Assembly (NCBI RefSeq): GCF_021155775.2
Contig: NC_060234.1
Location: 6,334,283 to 6,398,282, forward strand
Length of the DNA: 64,000 nt
Source of the DNA: Neodiprion pinetum
Taxonomy: Eukaryota; Arthropoda; Insecta; Hymenoptera; Diprionidae
Direction of reading: 5' to 3'
In this document: piece by piece, positions 50,401-60,359 of the stretch
How the letters are laid out: each line of letters opens with the position of its first letter
Position numbering within the stretch: the stretch's first letter is position 1
Notes under the pieces: model-generated
Told to the model about the DNA's origin: nothing
Database searches by the model: none
Seen by the model: only the letters and a program-made list of their open reading frames with translations
Made by a program: the position numbers and the translations under genes

Positions 50401-53400
50401 ATCCGCTAATTATTGTTTGTCGCTTTTGAGTATCGGTTGCAAGTTATTTTAATCTACCTCCAACAAATTCATCATCATTTTCCCATAATTAAAGGAAAAG
50501 AAAAAAAATTCTCAAGGCACAGACTAAACAAGTTAGCGATAACTTACTCCATAGCAATTTGACTGGCTCGTATCTTATCACTATTCGAGGTATGGTAGTA
50601 AGTCTGTAAGTACTTTTTGACGGAAAATTTTATGGCCTCTGAGATACCGATGGAAAAAGAAATATACTTTTGTATTTGAACTAAAATACCAAGTTGACCT
50701 TTACCTGACTTTCGTGGCTCCATTTACGAAAAATGTGATACTCTTATCATCATTTTGTTTCCGATCGACTGATAGAACGTGACATTAGAGGATTAGAAAC
50801 GGCTCTACAAGATTTGGAATTACCGTCGCAAATAGCGCAATCAAATGATCAAAGTGTGGGAAATTCCGGAGAGACACGTTTCGACAACTCCTTTCCACTG
50901 ACAAGTGCGGAAGCCGTGATGGCGTTAGAAAATCTGATAACTCGAGATACCAGGAAAGCTGGAGAGTTGGTAAGTACAGTCACAGATGTGTATATGGGGC
51001 ATTCCGCGTCACTTCGCCGGGCCATGGGCTTGACCCCTTCCGATTTTCACGTCCAATTTATTTTGGATTCTGTTTCGCTCAAAATACGACCTCGAATATT
51101 TCGGAATTTTTATTTAATTTTGAAAGGGTTGCACGAGCTCAAAAATCATGAAATTGTGAGAAAACATGAAGAGGGATCGTTTTCAAATTGATGATTTTTT
51201 TTTACATAAACTAGGACCCAAAACATAATTTTGCGTCCTTGTCCGAAAGCGGGCCGAGAACTAACATTGTTGATTTTTTTTTTTCAAGAATATTTTATTT
51301 TATTTTACGGACGAAAAACAAAAAAAAAATAGTTCAGAAAATAAAAAAAGAGGCCCAAAAATTGTCGAAGAAGCTCTACTTTTCACTAAGTTACTATTTT
51401 ATATCTACGGATATTCTAAAAAAACAAAAAAGTTTCACAAGAAAAAATTATTTTCTTTGTTTTTCGTCCGTGTTACGGGGTAGAATGCGTAGGCTCCGAT
51501 GAGCGGTAATCGGAGCTTACTCCACGCCCAGCCAAGGTGTTATTTGGCTATTATAGGGTCCGTTCACGTCGACTGTGCACTCGCGTGCTACTACTCCCAA
51601 TGCAGGAAGTGAATGGAATAGAAAGGGATCGGTATGAAGGGAAGGTAAACGATTCAAAGTATATGATTGTTTATTAGTAGTCAATGCAACGGAGTCGGTC
51701 GAGGGAAAAAGGTACGGTCTTGGTTCAGAGGGATAGGTGTCTTGCTTGAGCGCTAGGATGGATCTGCTTAGTTTAGCGGGATGTAGAAGGCAAGCTAGCC
51801 GCGAGTTACAGAAGAATCTGCTGACTCGCGGACGATAAGAGTAGACCACAGAGCGTAAGGTAACTAAGAGTGTGGGAAAGGAATAAGAAGTCTGGAGGAC
51901 GTAACATCCGCAAAATAAAATAAAATATTCTTGAAAAAAAAAAGCAACAATGGTGATTCTCGGCCCACTTTCGGACTAGGACGCAAAATTATGTTTTGGG
52001 TCCTAGTTTCTGTGATAAAAAACCATCAATTTAAAAACGATCCCTCTTCATGTTTTCTCACAATTTCATGATTTTTGAGCTCGTGCAACCCCTTAAAAAT
52101 ACCCTTTGCTTGGGTGCTACCGAATCTTCATTTTTTGATTTTTGATTCTTTTTTTTTTTCCTCCCTTCTGTATTCCAACAATTATCAGCCTTGTGCCTAT
52201 GTACGTATGTACATACTTTACAATTGAATGGTTGTACGGCAGACATGTATGAAACACAAATCATTGCTTCTTATATTACCTAAGCGAGTAAATTTATTAA
52301 GTGTCCATCCATGAATTGCGCAACGGCCTACTGGTTGGTGAGGGGGGGGGGGGATGCTGTTCGACAAAAATTTGACGTAACAAATAAATTTCAACTTGTA
52401 GGTACAAGTTTATTGTTTTCAAGTTTACATTTCACGTGTCCTCGAGTATTTTGTTACATTACTTTATTATAATGAATGTGCAATTCCACTATCATACTTG
52501 TATTGCCTTTCAACTTCTAGTTCAAAATGTTTTCAAACGATCAATATTTACACGCTTGTGTTAATAGTTTAGTCATTTATGGATGGCCCCTAAAACGGAG
52601 CACGTCTTACATATTGGAATGATAAATGTCAAGATACGAGCACATGCAGAGTCTCTGTATTTTACTACGTAAAATTTGAATACAGCATGTCGATTTTTCT
52701 ATTTGATGTTAACGTATTTTATATTACCTCTGAGTGATGATGGCAAAATCGAATGACATAACATCAGATTTGTGTACGTACTAATGCTCGGAGATCCAAA
52801 CTCGGAGACTTGGACTTTTCTCCGAGCCTATTTCTCCAACCTCGTTTTAGAACATATTTAATATGTGTCTTCGTAAAATTTTTCAGTTTATTACTTTCTT
52901 TCGGAACCAAAAATATTTTTGTTTCCTCAATGTGTTAGTATATCAAACTGTACAATTTATCGAGACGAAAATTAACGAAGATGCTGGTAGAAAAAAACTG
53001 GTTGTTGTATCACTGCGATTGGTTTCTTAATCTAGATTCTAGAGTAACACTTTCCAAATTCGCAGGAAGAATTCTTCACAACTGTATTTGAGAAGTCTAA
53101 GGAAGATATATTACGGCAAGGTTCACGTCTCACTTTGCCCGACACTGTACGACGATCTCTTGACCGAATCTTTACAGACAACGCTACTACTTTTCACGAC
53201 TGGGCAAACGTTGATGAATCAAAACTAACAATACGGCGCATGGAAATCTTTATTGTTTTATACAGTTAAGTATCTCATCAGAATCGAAATTGTAATTTGT
53301 TCAGAAAATAGCTAGAAACAGCGGTACATAATATTTGAACTGTGCCTAAGTAATGTTTGGATCATATTGCAGAGGCATTGGGTAGAGTATTTACTCGTCC

Positions 53401-53500
53401 TAAGCGATACATATTTGTAAGCCATGTTCAAGACTGGATGCGCCGTGCTGCAGAACGACAGGCTGATAGCGCTAGTAGAAACCCAGTAGCGGAAAACTGA
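44487..53500 (+). CDS. DUF4806-like protein, five exons, 329 aa
   Basis: I reconstructed exons 44487-44709, 49872-50117, 50776-50969, 53066-53264 and 53373-53500. All introns are GT-AG and all phases match (1, 1, 0, 1). The total is 990 bases, 329 codons plus stop, with no interruption. The N-terminal part (FWVVSLEDRPHFVIPDIWMW, then a TYGPYGTYDQA block across intron 1) and the C-terminal part (RIFTDNATTFHDW, ending near VQDWMRRAAERQ) resemble insect DUF4806 proteins. The middle is acidic and Ser/Pro-rich, likely disordered. Function is unknown; the family is often multicopy in insects. Intron 1 (5.2 kb) carries a DIRS retroelement, and intron 3 a foldback element plus solo LTR. An acceptor at 44463 implies an upstream leader exon. 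The last donor, A/GTTAAG, is weak. Confidence 0.6.
44997..46697 (+). pseudogene. DIRS gag-like gene, frameshifted and stopped
   Basis: It starts with a basic MGKKKHRHRSSDDEDRK segment and a short coiled-coil-like stretch (44997-45123). A likely intron of 321 bases follows (GTAAGT at 45124 to ACAG at 45444), then an Arg/Ser-rich domain. The frame shifts near 45540 into the long frame 45508-46326. That frame contains the DIRS gag-type segment with WLEIIEKGLPAEERKGFL and ISPPQNCVFVDPP. A stop at 46324-46326 breaks it, and homologous sequence resumes up to 46697 with SSDWLFGKELSEKIK and a Gly/Gln/Asn/Arg-rich tail. The intron call is tentative: it may be an insertion instead. Confidence 0.55.
46641..47777 (+). 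pseudogene. DIRS reverse transcriptase, inactivated
   Basis: The frame overlaps the gag tail and reads through LAFFKRTWLEVTSDETILSW, typical of DIRS RT N termini. Next come the fingers/palm motifs FLVPKPDGSYRFILNLKQLN, FMTNIDLKFAYYLIPI and FTCMPFGLNRAPYTFTK. The YxDD box is YLDH, because the codon at 47304-47306 is CAT. In motif A the second conserved Asp is Phe. The frame has in-frame stops at 47379-47381 and again near 47639. The thumb region continues after the first stop (RRKFLGFIYDSERLDI). The protein cannot be functional. Confidence 0.7.
47765..48459 (+). pseudogene. DIRS RNase H and connection domain, N-terminally deleted
   Basis: The frame starts at the HHINYLELLAAMFALKCF block, the second half of a DIRS RNase H. 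The first half, with the initial catalytic Asp, is missing: the RT thumb sequence is followed at once by this block. After LLRIDNTTAIAYKMGG come a variant active-site strand (ISSRDNYEAAFESRRL, where an AD pair is usual), then WGEPEIDLFATRANAKC and a long C-terminal extension typical of DIRS (DAFTVDWSRW). It ends at a TGA at 48459, close to the recombinase frame. Confidence 0.65.
48471..49288 (+). pseudogene. DIRS tyrosine recombinase, frameshifted, His box mutated
   Basis: The N-terminal SAM-like core-binding part (48471 to about 48730) includes SDSSLRQYDSCLKKWW. It changes frame at an apparent deletion around 48730, after the GPKLGEDAGVRR block. The catalytic part (to 49288) begins LKLVTLLALVTAQRMQTL, with the first catalytic Arg. 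It continues to AYSTRHASTS, where the usual HxxR reads YxxR, then the GWTERSGTFARFYDRRV block with the nucleophilic Tyr. Loss of the HxxR His plus the frame break make it inactive. Confidence 0.7.
51118..52104. mobile_element. Foldback element interrupted by a solo LTR
   Basis: A left arm (51118 to about 51325) is the reverse complement of a right arm that is split by an LTR: about 51451-51470 and 51907-52104. Removing the LTR and one copy of TCCG makes the two arms continuous, each a little over 200 bases, around a loop of about 125 bases. Shared blocks include GGTTGCACGAGCTCAAAAAT and GAAGAGGGATCGTTTT. It is non-coding and lies in intron 3 of the DUF4806-like gene. No target duplication of the foldback itself was found. 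Confidence 0.8.
51471..51906. mobile_element. Solo LTR with 4-bp target duplication
   Basis: A 436-bp sequence beginning TGTTAC and ending GTAACA, the 5'-TG...CA-3' ends of retroviral-type LTRs. It is flanked by TCCG on both sides (51467-51470 and 51907-51910). It lies in one arm of the foldback element, whose other arm gives the uninterrupted ancestral sequence, so both ends are precise. No internal retroelement domain remains. A 4-bp duplication fits a Gypsy-type element, but the family is not identified. Confidence 0.85.
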
Positions 53501-55620
53501 GGGCTTGAACGAGCCGGTACGGTAAGAGCCAAAGATCAACTTAGTCCACCTTAAATTAAATCAGGGGATCATAAAATTATACTATAATACGTGATTCTTT
53601 AATTTCAGTTCCGATGACTAATTCGCATTTCCTCTGCTTGGAATAATACATATTTGGCCATAGAACCCACAGCTTTCAAGAAGTACGCTCCGGTTGTGCA
53701 AGTTCGACGTCCCTTTTTAGAAACTGGCGACTGCTTGATCATTAGGTGTAAGGATATGATTTGCATGATAGCTTGCAGTGAGGCTTTCTTACGTACCGTA
53801 ATTTGAAACCAGTTTCAAACTCGATTGCTAACCTTGATAGAAATATGTGTGAAAGCTCATAATCCTCGATCAGATATTCAAGGCTCATAGTGTGTCGCTT
53901 TTCTGACTTTCACTTCTTTTTTAACTCACTTTTATAAACTGCGAAATTTCTTTTCTTCTTGTTTACTGCCTGTAACTTTTTTATTAGGGTAAAGCGAAAA
54001 TGCGAAATTTTTAAAAAACGATACAGCCAAGTGCGGAAAAGTTGTGGGGGCACGTGCAGGTACAGACAATTCTCCGGACGAAACTCCGGAGCAAACTTTG
54101 AAGATCCGGTTGATCGATAAATTGAAAATTATCCCTCTCCGTCTCCGTCCGTCTCCCGCTCCCTTTCCCGCTCCGTCTCCTTCTTCGTCTCCCTCTCCCT
54201 CTCCCTCTTCCTCGCCCTCTCCCTCTACCTTTTCTTTGGAGCTGGAAATCCCAACTTTTGCGGTGCGGCAAAAAATTTTCTATACTTGCAAGCGCACCCA
54301 CAGCATTTCCACACCCAGCCATATCAACTTTAGAAAATCTTACATTTTAGCTCCACCCTAACGGACAGACAGGTGGGTGTAAACCATATACTCTGAAATT
54401 ACATCTATAACTTTTCCAAAATATGTTACTTTTTAATCACTTTTTTATCACTAGATGGTCACTTTTCAAATAATTGTCGTCACTTTTGTCACTTTTTTTA
54501 ACCACTCAGACTGCTATGAGCCCTGAATATCCATCTTGAATAAATATATATTGAAGCCAATCGAAATTGTAGTACAAGACTTGGCAGTGATGAAATGCGG
54601 ACGTTAAAATTATTGGAAAACTGTTACCTTCTGTTTAAATCTGTTACTTTCTTCATTTGTCGCTCTAATGACACATTCCCGATTGAAGGAAACGTTTGAG
54701 AAAATTTACTCGTATAAGTCTATTCATTGATTTATGTATACATGCAGTGCTTTGATTATAAGTGATATGTTAGGCTAGTTTTTACGAGAAAATGAAACGC
54801 AATTCTGCACAATTTCGACCAGTCGTAGAAATCTATGCACATCTCGTATTTGGTTATAAAATCGCGATATCTGATAATTGGAACTCGAAATCAAACTCAA
54901 ATTAGGGTCAACTTGTAATTGGAACAATACGGCAATGATTTACGCGATGCGTTTAGTAATCTTGAGATGTTACGACCGAAATCGGCACGTAATTCATTAC
55001 ACGATTCATCTTGTAAGTTCGGGAAAAATATATAAAAAATCACGGAATGAATCGCAGAAATGCGAATCATCAGATATACTACATCAAAAATCACATAGTC
55101 GAATGTATGTGATTCTTGATCTAATTTATTTGATGAGGCGTGCTGTTGTAATTCATTACGTAATTTTTTATATATTTCTCGCGAATTCACAAAATGGATC
55201 ATATAACAAATGACGTGTTGAATTCGGTCGTAACCTCTTGTGATTTATCAAATGAACATTTTTGGCAGAGATGACGACGCCCTGTCTTTGTACCTAAAAC
55301 CTCAAGTTCGATAAATAAGCATTCAAGTTTTCCCAACATCAACTACCAATTATATTTTAATCCTATTTCTATGACGTCGAATAACAAACATGGTAATTGT
55401 TACTTACTGTTACACATAATTTTTATTTCCATTTCCGTGTAGTAGTATTTCTGAATTTGTCGTGCAGATTCCGTAAGAGCCGCATTAAATGGTAGGCGTT
55501 ATCCTTTTACATCAATTTTCTGACATAACTCGACACTAAGTGATTTCATTGGTCGTGATATGTATGAAATTTGCGAAATTGGCCGAAACGTCGCAAAAGC
55601 AAACATGATCGTTAGCCCAT
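53501..55620. other. Non-coding part of the composite element
   Basis: AT-rich DNA with a pyrimidine minisatellite at about 54138-54232 (CTCCGT and CTCCCT units). A frame at 54044-54361 owes its length to that repeat. No domain is recognised. Confidence 0.45.
54138..54232. repeat. CTCCCT/CTCCGT hexanucleotide minisatellite
   Basis: About 15 degenerate pyrimidine hexamers in tandem. They encode Ser-Pro repeats in one direction and Gly-Arg repeats in the other, and neither is likely to be translated. Confidence 0.85.
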
Positions 55621-55639
55621 TAATTGAACATATCTTTAT

Positions 55640-56600
55640 ACCTGACCGGATTCCGACAAGACCTTCGTCATTCTTCAATCTACCTCCTGGTCACTGATCC
55701 TTCACAAACGTATCAACTTGGTCCTTGGAATACGCAAAATCTATGTCCTCTACGTAAGAATGGATACCTCGTCATCGTTTCGCATACGTATCGTAAGCGG
55801 CCGTCGAGCCCTTCGTTAACTGAGATTATACCTCTAATGTTTGTAACGAAGATGTACCATATCTTCAGTAGTACGTGCACCGTACGTATGGTATTGGAAC
55901 ATCTACTGCAAATCGATGTATTGGTATGGGAAAACTACATACGCTGTACGTAGAAGATTGGTAAATGAAAGCTCGAAATTCGTACCTCATACATTAGGAT
56001 AAATGTTTCGTTATCGTACGGTACACGTATCCGAGCCGATGATTCAGCTCTTCGATATCTAAGACTATACCTCTGATCTTCGAATAGCGGACGTAACGCA
56101 TCTTCAGTACTACGTACACTGTACGTATAGAATTAGTGCCTGATACATAAAGCGACGTATCGGGATAAGAACACTATGTACATGTACGTACACAAGTGGC
56201 AAACGGTACGCTCGCAATCCGTAATTTGGACGTCGTGATGCACGTCTCATTACAGTACGCTATACGTATGATAGCCGGACATTTAGCTCTTCTTTATCTA
56301 AAAAATATGCTTCTTACTTACGTACATGAGACGTATTGTGACTAAATTATCACGTCCAATATATATACAATGTTGGATAATTTCCGGTGTGTTAGACATA
56401 CCACATCTCCAATACTACGTACACTATACGTATGGAAGTGGTGTTTATTAGATAAAGCTACGTATTGAGATGGGAAGACTACATAATTATACGTACACGA
56501 GTCGCAAATGGTACGCTCACAAGCCGTATCTCGGATGTCCGAACGGGCGTCTCATTACGGTATGGTATACGTTTTTTAGCCGGACATTTAACTCTTTTTT
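55640..56600. repeat. Degenerate subterminal tandem repeats with TACGTA palindromes
   Basis: Three diverged units share an ordered set of phrases: GTA(C/G)TACGT(A/G)CAC(T/C)(G/A)TACGTAT (near 55868, 56109 and 56413), GTACGTACAC-type phrases, CGCTC(G/A)(A/C)AA and (G/C)CC(G/T)GACATTTA. Spacing is about 241 and 304 bases. They lie just inside the right end of the composite element. Repeated palindromic motifs in subterminal DNA are what transposases of EnSpm/CACTA type bind, so a role in end recognition is plausible but inferred. Confidence 0.65.
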
Positions 56601-57792
56601 ATCCAGAAAATTAGCTTAAACGTGACGTAAATCATGCGTATAGCGTCTAAAATATTACGTCACATATTTGTATAATCTTGGAAAGTGTTCGGTGTGGGAT
56701 GATAGAATAAAACCTGTCACTATACTACTAAAATCATTATTATGGATGGCGGACCAAAAGTAAAACATTTATAAATATTTACTTACGTGTCAGTCTTGTA
56801 GCACTACACGTACTTATTGTAGCGGCGCAAAATTTGTTTCTTACGTTAGAACATGGCTTTTTTAGTTTAAACCGTGGCACCATCTTCCATAGTTTATAAC
56901 TAATGACCGTTGTAACAACCTTCCCATGTAACTTCTAGCCCCGGTCTCCCCTACTACAGAAATAACGAGTAAGTAAACGAATTGGTATACATGAAATTTG
57001 AAATAATAATTCTTGTTTCAAAATATCATTCAATCATCTGCTCATTCGTACACCGTATCAAGACACGCCGTTTTTATATACATATACATACTACCATCCG
57101 TTTTCAAAATGAATTCATAATTTATTGTGGTTCGTATTACTGGCCTTCTCCACACTAACAATTCTTCTTTCTGTTCTTTTGTCTTTTTTTACCTGAAATT
57201 TTATTTTTCGTTGTAATTGTTGACTGAGTTCGTTAAACCATAGAGCAGTGTTTTCGTCATGTCTCGTTCACATTAGAAATACTATGACTAAACCTTGTTC
57301 AATGTAAAGAATATCGACGCTGTAATAAGCAAATTGTCCAACTCCATCTTCGTGAATTTTTCAGGAGAGCCAAGAAACATTTTGCAAATAGAAAAATGGT
57401 AAGATTGAATGAAAAAAATATGTAGTATTGTTAACAATGCGTTTGGTGTTCAGTACATGCGTAAAAATATATCGGCGTATTACAATTGTGTCATTTAGTA
57501 GCACTTTCTGGGGTTCGACCATTATCGTTTTGAAATTCTAAAAATATATAGGGAGTTGTACAATATTCGTTCTAAAATTTTGAAAGTAGATAACAGTTAG
57601 AATTAACAATTAAATCAGTTGAAATATCATACATTTATGAAATTGAAATTTTTTACCAGATCGGATATCAGTAACAATAATTATGATTGAATTATAATAC
57701 TTCTTCAATAATCGACGAAACTTATATTCAACGAAATTATAAATATTTAGTATCACATGAAAATTTGGCAAAGTATATAGATATATTGTACT

Positions 57793-58009
57793 ATTTGGTC
57801 GAATTAGTCTTGACTTCGAGTTAAAATTATTATTTTATAACAAGCTCACATTTTAAAATAAATAATCGAACTATAAATTAATATCAATTGGAAAGCAATT
57901 AACTTCATTATTTTTCGCGAGGAAGATTATCACGAAATTGATGATAGTCAATCGGTAATGTTTTCTTCAATTCTTGTGAATCATGATGTTATTTTTTTTT
58001 TTTTTTTCA
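57793..58009 (+). repeat. Direct repeat S, copy 1
   Basis: About 215 bases repeated in the same orientation at 61154-61368. Shared blocks include TTATAACAAGCTCA, GGAAGATTATCACAAAATTG-type and ATAGTCAATCGGT sequence, and both copies end in a poly-T tract followed by CAA. By eye the copies differ at roughly one base in eight. Confidence 0.75.
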
Positions 58010-58200
58010 AATGGCTTGTGGAGGACCGAGGTTGCGAAGTCAACGTACGGGATAATTCAGGGAGGACGTTGCAGGACGTGGCTGGTCCATACAATAACTT
58101 AGATATTCTAGAGTCGCTTGCGGAATTCGAAGAGAAACGTGATGCACAGGGCTGCTCAAATGTTTCAGGGGATCAGATTCAAAGTTTTAAAAACTGTTGA
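57958..58200 (+). pseudogene. Ankyrin-repeat-like fragment
   Basis: After a poly-T tract the frame reads GCEVNVRDNSGRTLQDVAG, then NLDILESLAEFEE. This is close to an ankyrin repeat (normally ...VNARDNSGRTPLHLAA..GHLDIVELLL). It stops at 58200 inside the first bases of repeat R. Only one repeat is visible. It may be a single exon of an ankyrin gene (an acceptor-like GTGGAG lies at 58023), or a gene fragment captured by the repeat complex. No homologous sequence is seen upstream of repeat copy 1. Confidence 0.35.
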
Positions 58201-60357
58201 CATATAATACGTGACAGAAGAAAAAACAAAAATGATTTTGTACGGTACGTGATATTATTGTTATTTACGCGCTTACGTACAATATTATTTTACACCAAAT
58301 GCGTTTGAATCAAGCGTAGTACATTTACTCGCCAACATAAGAATCAATCTACGATTTCATTACCGAGAACTGCCTCAGTACCGAAAATTCGCATTGATTC
58401 ACAATTGTACCGGCGTCACACGGAATTTTCCATTTATAACATTTTTTTCTTATTGAAATTTTAGAAGAGAACGAATCGCAGAAACAAAAGTCAGACCATC
58501 GTGCACTTGAAACCGTGATTATGTTATCTTTTACTGCGATAATAACCGCTTCCCGTTGAACAGGAAGGTGACGTTGTCGCGTGAACAGAAATAAAACTGC
58601 AGTTCGCGTATATAATGATTCGAATTCAAGGATCTTGTATGGAATAATGATTTCAATTCAAATACTAGAAGGAATAGACGAAGTATTATATTTGAGTAGT
58701 TAAAGTGAGGTTCCCAAATACTCGTTATCGCATAAATACCTGATAATTGTTGTTATTTTTGTAAAACGAGAAGACAGCGGTATTCGGCGGTCTTATTTAA
58801 GAGAGAGATACATGGTCTTGTACATTGTATCTCTTTGAGAGAATTTATTACCATTACTGAGATCGCGGCGGACAATTATTAACATATGTTAGTGTTTAAA
58901 ATATTATCGCGTAATTCTAATCACACGCGCAAGTTATAATTAAAACGATATTCATGTCAGTGTAATTTCCTAGTGCGTTAAATTCCAGAACATCAAATTA
59001 TTCCGCAAATCTATAAAGTTGAATAATGTAAATTCTCTACATTGTACTTCACGACGATCGGTTATCGTTCTCTTTGTTATCTTTCTTTCTCGCGTTTGTG
59101 GTGAAAACCCACGAGTTTGCGTCATTGGAAAAAACGCGGCGCCTCGCAAAGACTTCCGTTTCATTACCGGATGAAATCTGGGTGAGTCCTACCGCAGGAA
59201 AGAGAGGGGGGGTGTACTTATCGCAATAATGTATTCGTCAGAACGTAGCCTTTTCCTTCATTCGCTCTCATTGTCAGACTTGTTCTCGTGACGGCTACAA
59301 CTTCTCGTTTTCATGCTGAGCAAGATACTTGATTGAGTTTGATTAAATTTCCAAAAATCTATGGGATTTTTCTTTTTTTTTTGAGAACGCACGTGACAAC
59401 GGATCGCCGATCGAACAGATTGACAGTTTACTGGACTCGCTGAACCGAGTGGCGTTCATTTCCAAGCGTACGACAGAGGCAGGGGAATTTCACGTGGTAT
59501 GTATTTCTGCTAATTCTGTTTCTCAGGCGCATATTAAGCGGGCTGTTTGTAATTTCACGGCGACGATTGAAGAGCTTTATGCGGATTTATCATCTCGCAT
59601 TAATTAAGAGTAAAATACGCTTCACTTTCTTGAGATTCCAGTCTGGCTAGCCTATCCAGGTTTCACATAACATAGTATATTATTTCGAAGAGGAATAAAA
59701 GGTAAATGTATTCTCGCGGGCACAAATTATCCCAGGGAATAATCGAATTTTATTCCTGAGTTATATACGTAGGAGTTCATTTCCGACTCAACTCTGGCCA
59801 CGTTATTGACTTCAAAAGAAAAGAAACAAAAATCTAACAAACGAATTCAAGTTGAAACGGCTTATTACTCTATTATAAGAAATATTCCGTTAAACGAAAA
59901 GACAAACTTATTTACAAAGATACCAGGATCAGACTACAAACAAAATTTGTTGTAGAACGCAATATCTAGAAGTACCATCAGTTTGTTTGCTTTCTTTAAA
60001 GTTTATTACAAGTTTTCCTCGTTCATTTACTCTAAGAAAGGGATACATATCTTTTTTTTTTTGATTTAGGGGAGACCGGGGCTTGAAGTAACACTTTTCA
60101 CAAGAAATGAAATTTCGCACAATGTAGAAATACGAATTCATCCCTAATTGATGCGGCGTTAGGTTTACTATCAAATATTAATTCTGCAACAGAACTTATT
60201 GGATATCGCAAATCGTTCTTGAGATATGCATTTTTTTTAAACTTGAACAGACTGTCAAATCTTACCCCGGTCCGGGGCAAGAAGTTACGGCCCTGGGGTA
60301 GATTGTTACATTTTTTTTTTCTTTTTCTGTGGCTTAAGGGGAAGTAGACCCTGTTCT
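58173..60357 (+). repeat. Long direct repeat R, copy 2
   Basis: The second copy of the 2.18-kb unit at 40390-42571. It includes the left terminus GGGGAGACCGGGGCT at 60069-60083 and then about 285 bases of the element's left end. It is cut off at 60357-60360, where a MITE begins. The rest of a second composite element is therefore absent. A diverged scrap of the unit (the CAGCTCTGGCCACATTATTT area) also appears near 62435-62495. Confidence 0.85.
59386..59607 (+). CDS. Possible exon in repeat R: 73-codon open frame
   Basis: After a poly-T tract and GAG, a frame of 73 codons plus stop is open. It includes IDSLLDSLNRVAFISKRTTE and ends ...LSSRIN. The first 75 bases of its core are identical in both repeat copies, while surrounding DNA differs at several percent. 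Copy 1 has a TGA at the fifth codon of this frame. No ATG starts it, so it would have to be an internal or last exon. A donor-like GTATGT after ...EFHV (at 59495) is an alternative end. No family is recognised. Confidence 0.25.
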   Translation, partial: NARDNGSPIEQIDSLLDSLNRVAFISKRTTEAGEFHVVCISANSVSQAHIKRAVCNFTATIEELYADLSSRIN

Positions 60358-60359
60358 TC

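Larger units (their letters stand above)
42286..56951 (+). mobile_element. Composite DNA transposon with 15-bp TIRs
   Basis: The left end GGGGAGACCGGGGCT (42286) recurs as its exact reverse complement at the right end (56937-56951). Both ends are bordered by TA (42284-42285, 56952-56953), consistent with a TA target duplication. Subterminal motifs of the form GGGG-N6-GTTGCA or GTTACA occur at both ends (42491, 42512; inverted at 56910-56942). The interval holds an EnSpm/CACTA-like transposase fragment and a five-exon DUF4806-like gene, plus nested insertions. The ends do not start with CACTA, so assignment to that superfamily rests on the protein. The two ends could also come from different insertions of one family. 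Confidence 0.55.

Noticed and set aside
50970..51191. Continuation of the open frame past exon 3 of the DUF4806-like gene
   Set aside because: It runs through a GTAAGT donor into the foldback arm. The in-phase exon at 53066 fits the protein better.
54011..54361. Ser-Pro and Gly-Arg repeat frames
   Set aside because: Both are products of the pyrimidine hexanucleotide minisatellite.
40390..60357. Interpreting the 2.2-kb direct repeats as LTRs of one giant retroelement
   Set aside because: The repeat ends lack TG...CA, no primer-binding site or polypurine tract was seen, and the repeat includes the terminus of a DNA transposon.
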